Of a stretch of 64,000 nt of DNA, positions 16,946 to 27,628 are shown piece by piece. Origin of the DNA: an uncultured Dokdonia sp. (lineage in GTDB: Bacteria > Bacteroidota > Bacteroidia > Flavobacteriales > Flavobacteriaceae); NCBI GenBank assembly GCA_947503305.1, contig CANNDF010000001.1, positions 496,001 through 560,000 of the forward strand, given 5' to 3'. Within the stretch, counting starts at the first letter, position 1. Each line of letters begins with the position of its first letter. Both the position numbers and the translations under genes were made by a program. The notes under the pieces are model-generated. The model worked only from the letters and a program-made list of their open reading frames with translations. It did not search any database and was not told the origin of the DNA.

Positions 16946-19224
16946 TATCTAATGATCATCAATTTTGCAATTTGAGTTTCTAATGCTTCCGGACCTGTAA
17001 TAAGAATAAGATATACCCCAGAGGCGACTTTATGTCTTCCAAAAGCACGTGTGTCCCATGTGATATTGCCACCTATGGTGTTTTCTTCATGGACTAGGTT
17101 TCCTAAGAGGTCTGTAATTTTTACATTGGTTCTGGCGGTTAACCCTTCAATAGTAACTTCACCATTAAAGGTGGGACGGACAGGGTTTGGATATACAACA
17201 ACGTTTTCTAAATCTTCTGCAGGGCCTGTGGTGGTTCCATCAAAAGAGACCAGCCCTTCTGTAGTGGCAAAATAAATAGTACCACTTTGAGGGTCTATTG
17301 CTAAATCTTGAACGTTGTTTGAAGGTAAAGGTGAATTATCTTCTGTAAAGTGAAAAATAGTTTCTTGACCACTTGGAGAAAATTGAAAGACCCCTGAGTC
17401 TGCAGTAGCTACCCATTTATTATTGGCACCATCTACTACAATAGCTGTAACAACTTGATCATTAAGTAATTCTTGTGGAATATCATCTTCCAAAATGATA
17501 ATAGCATTTGCACTCGCTTGCGGATCCGTAAAAATAGAAGAAGGAGAAAACAATACTCGCAACCCTCTTCTAGTTCCAATCCATAATGTACCATTGCGAT
17601 CTAAGGCTAATGCCCTAACATCATTATTGGGAAGATTACCAGCTTCTTCTTCTCCAACGAGTTGTCCAAATTCTCCTGTATTAGGATCAAACCCTGCAAC
17701 TCCTTCACTACTAGTACCTATATAAATTCTTCCGTCAGATGCAATAACAATATCATCTATTCCTAGTGCCTCTATAGCATTGGGTAATCCTTGCTCAAAT
17801 GAGAAAGGTGTAAATTGTCCTCCTGGAGAAAGACGGTTTATGATATTGGGTACACGTGAATTTGTTACCCATAGGTTTCCTTCACGATCAAAAGTACTTC
17901 CATTAAGTCTAACACCACTGCCATTTGCACCAATACCTGTAAATGAACTATTATTTTCATCATACAAAATAGTAGGTACATCCTCATTTATTTCTAATAG
18001 CCCAGATTGGAATGAACTGACAAAGACTTGAGATGGGTTTTGTGGATTGACTGAAATATATGAAAGATCTGTGGCTTCTAAGACATCATCAAAGGGGATG
18101 TTATTCCAGCCTTGTTGTATTGTTAAATGACTTATGCCTTCCCTTGTAAGAGGGAACGGATTGTAGGATATTGTGTATTCTCCATAGACAACCCACAATT
18201 CATTTGCAACGGCTTCTATATTAAAGGGAGTATTAAGTAAAGGGCCATTAGGTAATAATTGAGTAATTTCTCCTTGATTATTAATCGGTATTCTAGCGAC
18301 ACCATTTCCACGAGTTCCTAAAAAAATAGAACCAGCAAAAACAACGGATGCACTATATGGGGAATCAAATTCTATAAGATCTGTATGCGATTCTATAGAT
18401 ACCCCTGATGAATCAAATAACTGAACACTATTTGGAGTTGTTACACTTAAAATATCATCATTTACTTCAAGATCTGTAATACCTTGTTGAAATTGTTGAA
18501 ACCCTAAAAAGGTTAGACCATTAGTTGATCGTAGCAATTGATTTCCATTGGCAAGATATAAAGTTTGATTAAGTGATGTGATTCCTTGAAAAGATCCTAG
18601 GGTAACTGTGGTCCAGTTATTGAAATCTATAATATTATCATTATTTACAATAGCTCTTCGCACTCCTCCATCAGTAGATGAAGCATAGATGAACTCGTCT
18701 TGTATTGTGGTTTGAGTAATATTTAATTGAGATCCATTATCACCTATAAAATAAGAGTCATCAAATTCTAAAGACCCAAGATCATATAATGAAATTCCGA
18801 ATCCAGTTGAAATATAAACAAATCCATTGAATTCTGTAAAGTGGTTTATTGATTTTCGAGAAGGAGGGATAGACAGTCTATTAAATATATCTACAACTGT
18901 AATTACATTTTCACTATTACTTACAATAATATCGATAATACCATTTTCATATCCTATAAGTAGTGTATCAAAAGCTTCACTATAATATATAGAAGAAATC
19001 CTATTTCCAGATAGACCATTAATGGTAGATCTTGTTATGATAGACCCATCTATAGTAGAAAAAATAAAAACAGCGTTTTCTGAAGCTGCATATAGCCTTC
19101 CATTACCCTCAGAAACATCTCCTACATTGGCAAATGAAAAATAGCCTGTCCATTCATCAGAAAAGTCTTGAGCTTGTAATGAAATGGAGAATAAACCTAT
19201 TAATAGTATATAGAGTAGTTTCAC
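16945..19224 (-). CDS. porZ: PorZ-like propeller protein with T9SS sorting domain
   Basis: A 759-residue periplasmic/surface protein starting with GTG. A signal peptide (1-18, SISLQAQ) precedes a PorZ N-terminal propeller domain (about 20-330) and a two-component-regulator-type propeller (about 340-660, with NDVRALALDRNGTLWIGT and NNVQDLAIDPQSGTIYFA). A T9SS type A C-terminal domain follows (about 680-759, VVYPNPVRP ... ASGVYLILI). PorZ acts in the attachment complex that anchors T9SS cargo to anionic lipopolysaccharide in Porphyromonas. Conservation of this job here is inference from homology and the recO neighbourhood. Confidence 0.88.
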   Translation of the reverse strand: MKLLYILLIGLFSISLQAQDFSDEWTGYFSFANVGDVSEGNGRLYAASENAVFIFSTIDGSIITRSTINGLSGNRISSIYYSEAFDTLLIGYENGIIDIIVSNSENVITVVDIFNRLSIPPSRKSINHFTEFNGFVYISTGFGISLYDLGSLEFDDSYFIGDNGSQLNITQTTIQDEFIYASSTDGGVRRAIVNNDNIIDFNNWTTVTLGSFQGITSLNQTLYLANGNQLLRSTNGLTFLGFQQFQQGITDLEVNDDILSVTTPNSVQLFDSSGVSIESHTDLIEFDSPYSASVVFAGSIFLGTRGNGVARIPINNQGEITQLLPNGPLLNTPFNIEAVANELWVVYGEYTISYNPFPLTREGISHLTIQQGWNNIPFDDVLEATDLSYISVNPQNPSQVFVSSFQSGLLEINEDVPTILYDENNSSFTGIGANGSGVRLNGSTFDREGNLWVTNSRVPNIINRLSPGGQFTPFSFEQGLPNAIEALGIDDIVIASDGRIYIGTSSEGVAGFDPNTGEFGQLVGEEEAGNLPNNDVRALALDRNGTLWIGTRRGLRVLFSPSSIFTDPQASANAIIILEDDIPQELLNDQVVTAIVVDGANNKWVATADSGVFQFSPSGQETIFHFTEDNSPLPSNNVQDLAIDPQSGTIYFATTEGLVSFDGTTTGPAEDLENVVVYPNPVRPTFNGEVTIEGLTARTNVKITDLLGNLVHEENTIGGNITWDTRAFGRHKVASGVYLILITGPEALETQIAKLMIIR

Positions 19225-19339
19225 TTTTTTTTAATTCTTCTTTTTAAACCCTTCAAAAGTACAATTATTGCATGAGGGATACATTAAGATTAGATAGCAA
19301 GTGGTTTGTTTTTCTTTTAGATAAAGAAATGCTAATAAA

Positions 19340-19365
19340 AAAGGCGACTATAATGTCGCCCTTTA
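19340..19365 (-). terminator. Terminator of gdhA
   Basis: GGCGAC (19343-19348) pairs with GTCGCC (19355-19360) around a TATAAT loop, with an A-run on the plus-strand left flank, that is, a T-run downstream of gdhA on the minus strand. Confidence 0.8.
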
Positions 19366-19386
19366 CTATCGATAAAGTATGATGAG

Positions 19387-20757
<1,371 letters not shown>

Positions 20758-20782
20758 TTAAAACGACGTTTTAAAGTATGTG

Positions 20783-20790
20783 CAAATATA
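20783..20790 (-). promoter_or_regulatory. Candidate gdhA -7 box
   Basis: TATATTTG on the minus strand fits the Bacteroidota TAnnTTTG consensus, 52 bases upstream of the gdhA ATG. No convincing -33 TTG is seen at the right spacing. Confidence 0.35.
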
Positions 20791-20913
20791 ATGTATCCTA
20801 AAAATTGAGTCCATTTTTTTTTGAAATTCGTAAAAAAAAAGGCGTTTTTCAAAGAATTATACTGTTTATAAAAAGGGAAGGGCTTTAAAATTTCGCTGTT
20901 TCCTTAGTTTTCA

Positions 20914-20921
20914 TATATTTG
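20914..20921 (+). promoter_or_regulatory. Candidate -7 box for the barrel gene at 20947
   Basis: TATATTTG fits TAnnTTTG and lies 25 bases upstream of the ATG. The -33 region is poor. Confidence 0.4.
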
Positions 20922-20946
20922 TTGACGTCTCAAATTACCTATTTTT

Positions 20947-21771
20947 ATGAAAGCCAGATACCTACTCATGGCAGTTCTATCAATTTGTATTGCCCAACAG
21001 GAACTCAAGTCCCAGTTAGGATTCTCCCATGAAATAGGGATTATCACTGGTCCTGTTGCTTTTCAATCTGATTTTGGATTGCGTAATGATTTTGACACAA
21101 ACCGAGGAAATATAGGTTTTGGTGTTGGAATTGTACACTACTTAAACTTTGCTTATCGAGCAGATTGTAACTGCTATTCTCGTGATACATACTTTAATGA
21201 TCATTTTAAAGTTAGAAACGAGATCGATTATCATGTCACAAATCTTAATCATTTTGGAGAAGAGTCTGAAGACAATGATTTAGGAGGTTTACAGCTTAGA
21301 AATCACGAAGGGAGAGCTCAGGTTTTTGAAATTGGATCCCAGTTAGAATATTTTCCGATGAGTATACGTGATTTTTCAGCAGGTGCCTATAAAATAGCTC
21401 CTTACATAAGTTTTGGTGTTCATTTTGTTTCCTTTGATCCTGTGGCTTCTTCTGATCTTGGTGATTTACAAGGGGATTTTGTAAGTCCTTTTACTAATGA
21501 TTTACAGCCGGTACTTTTTCAAGGTTTTGCACAAGGAGAAGGAATCAATAATAGCGGAATAGATGATAGACCTGGTTCTACATGGGCTATTACTTGGAGT
21601 GCAGGTGCTCGTTATAAATTAGGAACCCTCAGTGATTTAGTAATAGATGCGAGATGGCATTATTATACCTCGAATTGGGTAGATGGATTAAATCCAGATC
21701 CAAGACCCGTTAATCGTGCAAATGATTGGATATTTTGGCTTAATGTGGGGTATATATATTATTTAGAATAA
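20947..21771 (+). CDS. Conserved flavobacterial outer-membrane-type protein
   Basis: A 274-residue protein with a signal peptide (about 1-22) and strand-rich sequence (GFSHEIGIITGPVAFQSDFG, DNDLGGLQLRNHEGRAQVFE, ending FWLNVGYIYYLE) suggesting a small outer-membrane barrel. From memory it resembles the uncharacterised family labelled THC0290_0291 in flavobacterial genomes; I cannot check this. A Cys pair (ADCNCYSRD) near 80 may form a disulphide. It is divergent from gdhA. An exact copy of the dispersed palindrome follows its stop, then a hairpin terminator. Confidence 0.72.
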   Translation: MKARYLLMAVLSICIAQQELKSQLGFSHEIGIITGPVAFQSDFGLRNDFDTNRGNIGFGVGIVHYLNFAYRADCNCYSRDTYFNDHFKVRNEIDYHVTNLNHFGEESEDNDLGGLQLRNHEGRAQVFEIGSQLEYFPMSIRDFSAGAYKIAPYISFGVHFVSFDPVASSDLGDLQGDFVSPFTNDLQPVLFQGFAQGEGINNSGIDDRPGSTWAITWSAGARYKLGTLSDLVIDARWHYYTSNWVDGLNPDPRPVNRANDWIFWLNVGYIYYLE

Positions 21772-21777
21772 GAGTAC

Positions 21778-21791
21778 GCTTTCGCGAAAGC
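21778..21791. repeat. Dispersed palindrome, exact copy (intergenic)
   Basis: Perfect GCTTTCGCGAAAGC, seven bases after the barrel gene stop and just before the shared terminator hairpin. Confidence 0.95.
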
Positions 21792-21808
21792 ATACTAAGA
21801 AATATAAT

Positions 21809-21838
21809 AAGGATAGGTGATCATCATCTATCCTTTTT
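21809..21838. terminator. Bidirectional terminator, barrel gene / metB
   Basis: AAGGATAG (21809-21816) pairs with CTATCCTT (21828-21835) and is followed by T-residues to 21838. The T-run touches the metB stop codon. Confidence 0.8.
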
Positions 21839-22977
21839 TAATCCAGTGCTTGTTTTAAGTCTGCGATTAAATCTTCTATATCTTCTATTCCTACACTCAA
21901 ACGAATTAAAGAATCTTTAACCCCAATTTTTTGACGCTCTTCTATAGGGATAGATGCATGAGTCATAGATGCAGGATGGCCAGCTAGAGATTCTACACCA
22001 CCCAGACTTTCTGCAAGGGTAAAGAGTCTTAGTTTTTCTACAACATGTACAGCTCCTTGATAGGAGTCATCTTTTGTTGTAAATGAAATCATACCTCCAA
22101 AGTCGTCCATTTGATCTTTTGCAATCGTATGATTAGGATGATCTTCAAACCCTGGCCAGTACACCTGATCTACCTTATCATGAGTTTTTAAAAAATGAGC
22201 GATTGCTTTTCCGTTTTCGCAATGGCGTTGCATTCGCACATGCAGGGTTTTAATTCCTCTTAATGCTAAGAAACTATCTTGTGGTCCACATATAGCACCA
22301 CTTGCGTTTTGAATAAAGTAAAGTTTTTTAGAAAGCTCTTCATCTTTTACAATTAAAGCGCCCATGACAAGATCACTATGTCCCCCTATATATTTTGTAG
22401 CACTGTGCATTACGATATCAGCTCCAAGATCAAGAGGTCTTTGTAAATAAGGAGTAGCAAATGTATTATCTACAGCAAGTAGGATATTATATTTTTTAGT
22501 AACAGAAGCAATCGATTTGATATCTATGATATTCATCATAGGATTTGTGGGGGTTTCTACCCATATCAGTTTTGTTTTATCTGTGATATAAGCCTCAATA
22601 TCTGAGGCATTTTCCATTCCTATAAATTGGAATTTAATACCAAACCTTTCAAATATCTTGGTAAATAATCTATAAGTGCCTCCATAAAGATCATTTGTAG
22701 AAATAACTTCATCCCCAGGCTGTAAAAGCTTAATAACACCATCTATTGCAGCAAGACCAGAACTAAAGGCTAGTCCGTATTCCCCATTCTCTATACTTGC
22801 AAATGCATTTTCCAATGCATGTCGTGTAGGATTATGTGTTCTACTATACTCGTATCCCTTATGTCCTCCTGGAGTAGATTGAGCATAGGTAGAAGTTTGA
22901 TATATAGGAGGCATTACAGCTCCATATGCTTTATCATACTCTTGGCCTCCATGTATTGTTTTTGTGTTGAATTTCAT
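21838..22977 (-). CDS. metB: Cystathionine gamma-synthase / trans-sulfuration PLP enzyme
   Basis: A PLP enzyme of the Cys/Met metabolism family, probably joining activated homoserine and cysteine to cystathionine. The 379-residue protein starts MKFNTKTIHGGQEYDKAYGA, has EYSRTHNPTR for PLP phosphate binding, the VDNTFATPYLQRPLDLGADI block, and the PLP lysine in HSATKYIGGHSD. A cystathionine gamma-lyase role is the main alternative and the sequence alone does not separate them. It is a single gene. I see no SAM riboswitch in the 325-base upstream gap. Confidence 0.9.
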   Translation of the reverse strand: MKFNTKTIHGGQEYDKAYGAVMPPIYQTSTYAQSTPGGHKGYEYSRTHNPTRHALENAFASIENGEYGLAFSSGLAAIDGVIKLLQPGDEVISTNDLYGGTYRLFTKIFERFGIKFQFIGMENASDIEAYITDKTKLIWVETPTNPMMNIIDIKSIASVTKKYNILLAVDNTFATPYLQRPLDLGADIVMHSATKYIGGHSDLVMGALIVKDEELSKKLYFIQNASGAICGPQDSFLALRGIKTLHVRMQRHCENGKAIAHFLKTHDKVDQVYWPGFEDHPNHTIAKDQMDDFGGMISFTTKDDSYQGAVHVVEKLRLFTLAESLGGVESLAGHPASMTHASIPIEERQKIGVKDSLIRLSVGIEDIEDLIADLKQALD

Positions 22978-23302
22978 GATTTTATATTTAAATCCTAGAG
23001 AGTAATATAATAACAGGATCTATTAATCTTCTTACATCCCAAAAATAGGATTAAACACCACTTAAAACAAAGAGTCAAATAACAAAGGATATGTGTGGTT
23101 TATTAATGATAAATATTATTAGAAATACGACGATTTATATTTTTTATAACTTATTTGACTTTTTTAATTTTAAAATGCGTTTTATAACGATGAATTTGTG
23201 ATAATCATCGAAAAATCACAAGAATGTGAAGAAAAAAGATTTTAAGACATTATCTTTTAAGTCTGATTTTTCACGGATTAACTTAAATTAAAATAACCAA
23301 TT
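22978..23302. other. 325-base intergenic region, divergent promoters, nothing definite
   Basis: AT-rich DNA between metB (minus) and the large secreted-protein gene (plus). TGAATTTG at 23191-23198 is a 7-of-8 match to the TAnnTTTG box for the plus-strand gene, but its -33 partner is poor. No tRNA, riboswitch, palindrome copy or long hairpin is evident. It presumably holds both promoters and a 5' leader of about 90 bases for the secreted protein. Confidence 0.5.
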
Positions 23303-26300
23303 ATGAAAAAAATTACATTTCTAGTGTTTTTGTTTTTGTGTTCAAGCATGTCTTTTGCTCAAATTACAATTACACATTCTGCGGATCAAGCTGTTGATCC
23401 CGTACTAACGGTTGCGTGTCCTACAGAGCCGACTAACTATCAAAGAACTTTTGATTTGACAAATCAGTTTGGTATTACTGACGATTTTGAAATCACAGAG
23501 GTTCAGTTTGGAGTTGAGGTTTCTGAAGTGTCAGGGACTGTACCTGTTCGACTAGCGACTATAGACAATATAGATCCTACAGAAGATCTTGATGGTGATG
23601 GTGTTCCAGATTTTGCTGTCGTTTCTGAATTATTCCTTGGAGACGTTCCAGTAACTGTTGCAGATGAGTTAACAGTAGTGTCATTTGTGCTACCTACTCC
23701 TGTAATTGTTCCAGCTGGACAGATACTATTATTTGAAATTCCTGAAGCAGAAGATGGAATTGTATTTAGAATAGGATCTAATACTGCTGGTGAAACAGCG
23801 CCTTCGTACTTGTTTTCTCCAGTATGTGGTTTTGGATCTGTAGATTCTTTTGGATTTGATAATGATTATGTAATAAACCTTATTGGTGATAATGCATCAT
23901 TAAATGATGATCCAGAAACTGCAAGTAGTTTAACTGTAGGAGAAGTTTTTGAAGACAACCCAGTTATTGCAGATAATACTGAAGCTACAGCTACAGCAAT
24001 AGATGATCCTTCTTGTGGAAACTTTACTGAGGCAGATTTATGGTACAGTTTTGTAGTTCCAGAAAGTGGATCTGTTTCTGTAGAATCGCAAGAAGATGAT
24101 GGTTCTATTACAGATACAGCAATTAGTATTTATGAAGGTGAAATAGGTGCGCTAGTAGAAGTAGTTTGTAATGATGATGGCGGTATTGGTTTATTTTCTT
24201 TAGCAGAAGTAGAAGATCGTACACCAGGAGAAGTACTTTATGCTCGTGTATGGGAGTGGAATGGAGGTTCTTTAGGAACATTCCAGATGTCTGCATATGA
24301 CACACCACCACCAGCAAATGATGATCCAGAAGGAGCTATAGAATTAATGGTGGGAGCTGTATTTACAGATTTCCCTGTAACAGCTTCTAATGTGAGTGCT
24401 ACAGATACAGCAATAGATGATCCTTCTTGTGGAAACTATGGTGGAGCAGATGTTTGGTTTTCTGTAATTCCTCCAAGTACAGGACAACTTGTTATCGAGA
24501 CAGATACCGCAGGTGGTATTACAGATACTGGTATGGCTATTTATAGTGGTGAGATAGGAGCTCTAGTAGAGATTGATTGTGATGATGATGATGGAAATGG
24601 ATTATTTTCATTAGTAGATTTAACAGATCAGGATCCAGGAGCCCCTCTATACATTCGTGTATGGGAATGGGGAGGCGGAGGCTTCGGACCTTTCCAAGTA
24701 GCTGCCTATAGTGATTGTGCTGTAAATGCAGCAGCAATAGAAGTTACTGCAACGGGTCAAACAGAAGTAAGCATATGTACAGGAGATGAATTACCAGACC
24801 CAATAGATGTAACTATTGTAGGAGAAGGTATAGGAGCAAATAGTGGATGGGTTATTACTGATAATGTTACAGGAGAAATCTTAGGTTTACCTGCAGCACC
24901 ACCATTTGACCTTGAAGGAGTATTTCCTGGTGTTTGTGCAATCTGGTATATCCGTTATGACGATGGATTAATAGGTCTTGATATGGGAGCAAATGTTGCT
25001 GACCTTGATGGATGTTTTGATCTTTCTAATCCAATTCTAGTAGATAGAGTATCTGAAGGAGGCGTTTGTGAAATGTGTGAATATACATTAGAGATGAATG
25101 ATTCCTTTGGTGATGGATGGAATGGTGCAATTATGGATGTACTTGTAGATGGTGTTGTTGTATTAGATGACGTTTCTTTAGACGATGATCCAACAAATAC
25201 AGGAGCTCAAGGCTTTTTAACATTCCCTGTAAACTCTACAGCAGATGTAACAACTGTATTTGTAGATGGAGGAGGTTTCCCAGGAGAAGTTTCATATAGA
25301 ATTATAGATGTAAATGGTATTGAAGTAGGTGCTGGTACTGCAGACCCTGCAACTGATATTCCATCTGGAACTCTTATTGCAGATTGTCCATCATGTGTGG
25401 CTCCTCAAAACTTAATGGCAGGAAACTTTATGCCTGGAACAGTAGATATTTCTTGGGATCCATTTGAAGATGCACTTGGATATATCTGGGAGATTCAAGA
25501 TCAAGGTGTGCCACAAGGTACTCCAGATCCAATCGCTTCTGGATCTACATTAGATATGACAACAGATTCTGCCGTTGGTGATTTTATCAGTGGTAACTTC
25601 TATACATTATACGTACAATCATTCTGTAACGAGGATGACTCTAGTGTATATGTATCTATAGACTTTCAATTCTTATTACCACCACCTAATGATGACTGTG
25701 AAGAAGCTATTGCATTAGAATGTGGTACTACAGTTACAGGGACAACAATAGGAGGTATGGATTCTGGACAGAACCCTTCTTCTGATGTATTCTATACATA
25801 TACAGGAAGTGGTGTTCAAGAAGAAGTGACTTTATCTCTTTGTGATGGAGCAACAACTTATGATTCATTCCTACGTGTATTTGACGATGGATGTGCTCTT
25901 GTAAATGAGATAGCTCAAAATGATGATTTCTGTGGATTACAGTCGCAATTAACTTTTATTTCTGATGGAACAACTACCTATACTATTATGGTAGAAGGAT
26001 TCGGAACAAGTTCTGGAGATTTTTCACTAGCAGTTACATGTGAAGAGATCGTACCACCACCACCAGGTGAGTGTACGTATACATTAGAGATGTTTGATTC
26101 TTTTGGTGACGGATGGAATGGAGCAACGATAGATGTACTAAGAGATGGTCTTGTTGTTCTTAACGGAGTGTCACTTGATGATGATCCTGCAAATGATGGA
26201 GCATTTGGTTCCTTAACTTTTGACATTAATCCAGGAGAAGATATTACTACTGAGTTTGATGAATTAGGAGGATTCCCAGAAGAAATTACATATAGAATTT

Positions 26301-26635
26301 TAGATGTAAATGGGGTAGAAGTAGGTGCAGGTGATGCATTTACAAATATCACCTCAGGAACAATTACAGGAGATTGTACAGTTCTAGGACTAGAAGACAA
26401 TTCTTTTGAAGGATTTACATTCTTCCCTAACCCTGCGTCTGACGTACTTAATATAGATTCTAGAGTAGCTATTGAAAATATAGCTGTATTCAATCTACTA
26501 GGTCAGAAAGTACTAGAGCAAGAAATAGGAGTGACTAGCTACCAGCTTAATATAAGCAACCTAGCTAAAGGTTCTTATATCATGCAAGTAACTATAGAAG
26601 GAGAAACGAGTCCTTATAAGGTGATTAAAAGGTAA
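23303..26635 (+). CDS. Large T9SS-secreted multidomain protein
   Basis: A 1110-residue protein with a signal peptide (1-19) and a T9SS type A sorting domain (about 1035-1110, FFPNPASDVLNID ... NLAKGSYIMQV). Between these are duplicated modules: a pre-peptidase-like domain at about 201-336 and again at 338-470 (shared AIDDPSCGN, ITDTxxxIYxGEIGALVE and RVWEW blocks), a related copy at about 796-915, a DSFGDGWNG domain at about 592-695 and again at 923-1024, and a fibronectin-III-like domain at about 697-780. It is very acidic, suiting Ca2+ binding. No protease or glycosidase motif is seen, so an adhesin or matrix role is likely. Confidence 0.88.
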   Translation: MKKITFLVFLFLCSSMSFAQITITHSADQAVDPVLTVACPTEPTNYQRTFDLTNQFGITDDFEITEVQFGVEVSEVSGTVPVRLATIDNIDPTEDLDGDGVPDFAVVSELFLGDVPVTVADELTVVSFVLPTPVIVPAGQILLFEIPEAEDGIVFRIGSNTAGETAPSYLFSPVCGFGSVDSFGFDNDYVINLIGDNASLNDDPETASSLTVGEVFEDNPVIADNTEATATAIDDPSCGNFTEADLWYSFVVPESGSVSVESQEDDGSITDTAISIYEGEIGALVEVVCNDDGGIGLFSLAEVEDRTPGEVLYARVWEWNGGSLGTFQMSAYDTPPPANDDPEGAIELMVGAVFTDFPVTASNVSATDTAIDDPSCGNYGGADVWFSVIPPSTGQLVIETDTAGGITDTGMAIYSGEIGALVEIDCDDDDGNGLFSLVDLTDQDPGAPLYIRVWEWGGGGFGPFQVAAYSDCAVNAAAIEVTATGQTEVSICTGDELPDPIDVTIVGEGIGANSGWVITDNVTGEILGLPAAPPFDLEGVFPGVCAIWYIRYDDGLIGLDMGANVADLDGCFDLSNPILVDRVSEGGVCEMCEYTLEMNDSFGDGWNGAIMDVLVDGVVVLDDVSLDDDPTNTGAQGFLTFPVNSTADVTTVFVDGGGFPGEVSYRIIDVNGIEVGAGTADPATDIPSGTLIADCPSCVAPQNLMAGNFMPGTVDISWDPFEDALGYIWEIQDQGVPQGTPDPIASGSTLDMTTDSAVGDFISGNFYTLYVQSFCNEDDSSVYVSIDFQFLLPPPNDDCEEAIALECGTTVTGTTIGGMDSGQNPSSDVFYTYTGSGVQEEVTLSLCDGATTYDSFLRVFDDGCALVNEIAQNDDFCGLQSQLTFISDGTTTYTIMVEGFGTSSGDFSLAVTCEEIVPPPPGECTYTLEMFDSFGDGWNGATIDVLRDGLVVLNGVSLDDDPANDGAFGSLTFDINPGEDITTEFDELGGFPEEITYRILDVNGVEVGAGDAFTNITSGTITGDCTVLGLEDNSFEGFTFFPNPASDVLNIDSRVAIENIAVFNLLGQKVLEQEIGVTSYQLNISNLAKGSYIMQVTIEGETSPYKVIKR

Positions 26636-26670
26636 CTACTTTATAGTAGTATACAGTAATCAATAATATA

Positions 26671-26700
26671 AAACCCCTCACTGAAAAGTGAGGGGTTTTT
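26671..26700. terminator. Strong bidirectional terminator with GAAA tetraloop
   Basis: A perfect 12-base stem (AAACCCCTCACT with AGTGAGGGGTTT) around GAAA, ending in a T-run to 26701. It serves the large secreted-protein gene and the convergent dinB-like gene. Confidence 0.93.
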
Positions 26701-26720
26701 TATGGTATGGAGGTATCTTT

Positions 26721-27185
26721 TTATTTTTTAATAGCTCGTAATAAAGCGAGTGAATACCCTAAATGTAGCCCTTCATGATAATTGTTAAAAGCTAAGGCTT
26801 CCTCTACATTGGTAAGAATACCTCCTGTTGTACTTAGCGTATAGGTTTTAAAGTTTTTAAATAAACCATTATTGTAATCTAGCTCGAGATCCTCTAAAGA
26901 ATCAAAAAGAGCACTTTTGATAGCATTAATTTCTGTTTCCTCTACAAATTTTGTGGGTTTGGTACCTTTTCTATAATTACGTATCCATTCTTTAGGAACT
27001 CTAAATTCTTGCTCAGACAAGCCGTATACCAGTAGTTGCTGTGTAACAATACTATGCCCAATATTCCATATAATATTATTAGTAAACCCATCAGGAATAT
27101 GATTTAATTGTTCTGTGGTATTGGAGTCTATAAGTTTAAGTAGTAATTGCCTGTTTTTAAGAGTAATATCAAACGTATAATCCAT
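26721..27185 (-). CDS. DinB family protein
   Basis: A 154-residue four-helix-bundle protein of the DinB/YfiT type. The His positions that bind a divalent metal in this family are visible: IGHSIVTQQLLV near 43 and NYHEGLHLGYSLAL near 136. Members act as thiol transferases with bacillithiol or similar, or are of unknown function. It is a single gene convergent with the secreted protein and divergent from the ArsC-like gene. The damage-inducible name is historical and does not show SOS control here. Confidence 0.85.
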   Translation of the reverse strand: MDYTFDITLKNRQLLLKLIDSNTTEQLNHIPDGFTNNIIWNIGHSIVTQQLLVYGLSEQEFRVPKEWIRNYRKGTKPTKFVEETEINAIKSALFDSLEDLELDYNNGLFKNFKTYTLSTTGGILTNVEEALAFNNYHEGLHLGYSLALLRAIKK

Positions 27186-27267
27186 ATCTTAATTTTTTCT
27201 AAAAATAATCCTTTTTAGTAAAGAATGGCGCTACTTTTAACACATCAATAATTAACCATTTACTTTC

Positions 27268-27621
27268 GTGAAAAAGATATATCATCTATCGAGTTGTTCT
27301 ACATGTCAACGTATCATTAAAGAGATCAACCCTAATGATGATGTCATACTACAAGACATCAAAACAGAGGCAATCTCCGAAAATCAGCTTGAACACATGA
27401 AAACCTTAGCAGGGAATTATGAAGCCTTATTCAGTAAGCGAGCTCAACTTTATAGAAAATTAGGATTGCATGAGCAAACACTTTCTGAAAATCAATATAA
27501 AGACTTGATCTTAGAACAGTATACATTTCTTAAAAGACCTGTTATGATTATTAATGATCAAATATTTATCGGTAATAGTAAAAAAACGGTAGGAGAGGCT
27601 ATAATGGCTTTTAACTCATAG
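27268..27621 (+). CDS. ArsC/Spx-family thioredoxin-fold protein
   Basis: A 117-residue protein of the ArsC/Spx thioredoxin-like family. It begins MKKIYHLSSCSTCQRIIKEI, giving a CxxC at about 10-13, and ends with RPVMIINDQIFIGN, the conserved substrate-side strand. It may reduce arsenate or act as a redox regulator; no arsenic-resistance gene is nearby, so arsenate is uncertain. The start is a GTG at 27268 because no in-frame ATG precedes the conserved strand. A DMT transporter gene follows after 7 bases, so they are likely co-transcribed. Confidence 0.85.
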   Translation: MKKIYHLSSCSTCQRIIKEINPNDDVILQDIKTEAISENQLEHMKTLAGNYEALFSKRAQLYRKLGLHEQTLSENQYKDLILEQYTFLKRPVMIINDQIFIGNSKKTVGEAIMAFNS

Positions 27622-27628
27622 AAGAAGC

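Noticed and set aside
22978-23302. A SAM or other riboswitch upstream of metB
   Set aside because: No conserved SAM-I/SAM-II core or terminator hairpin could be recognised in the gap.
25978-26493. A 171-codon minus-strand open frame inside the large secreted-protein gene
   Set aside because: It is a shadow of the acidic repeat-rich coding strand, with Ser/Pro-rich composition and no start context.
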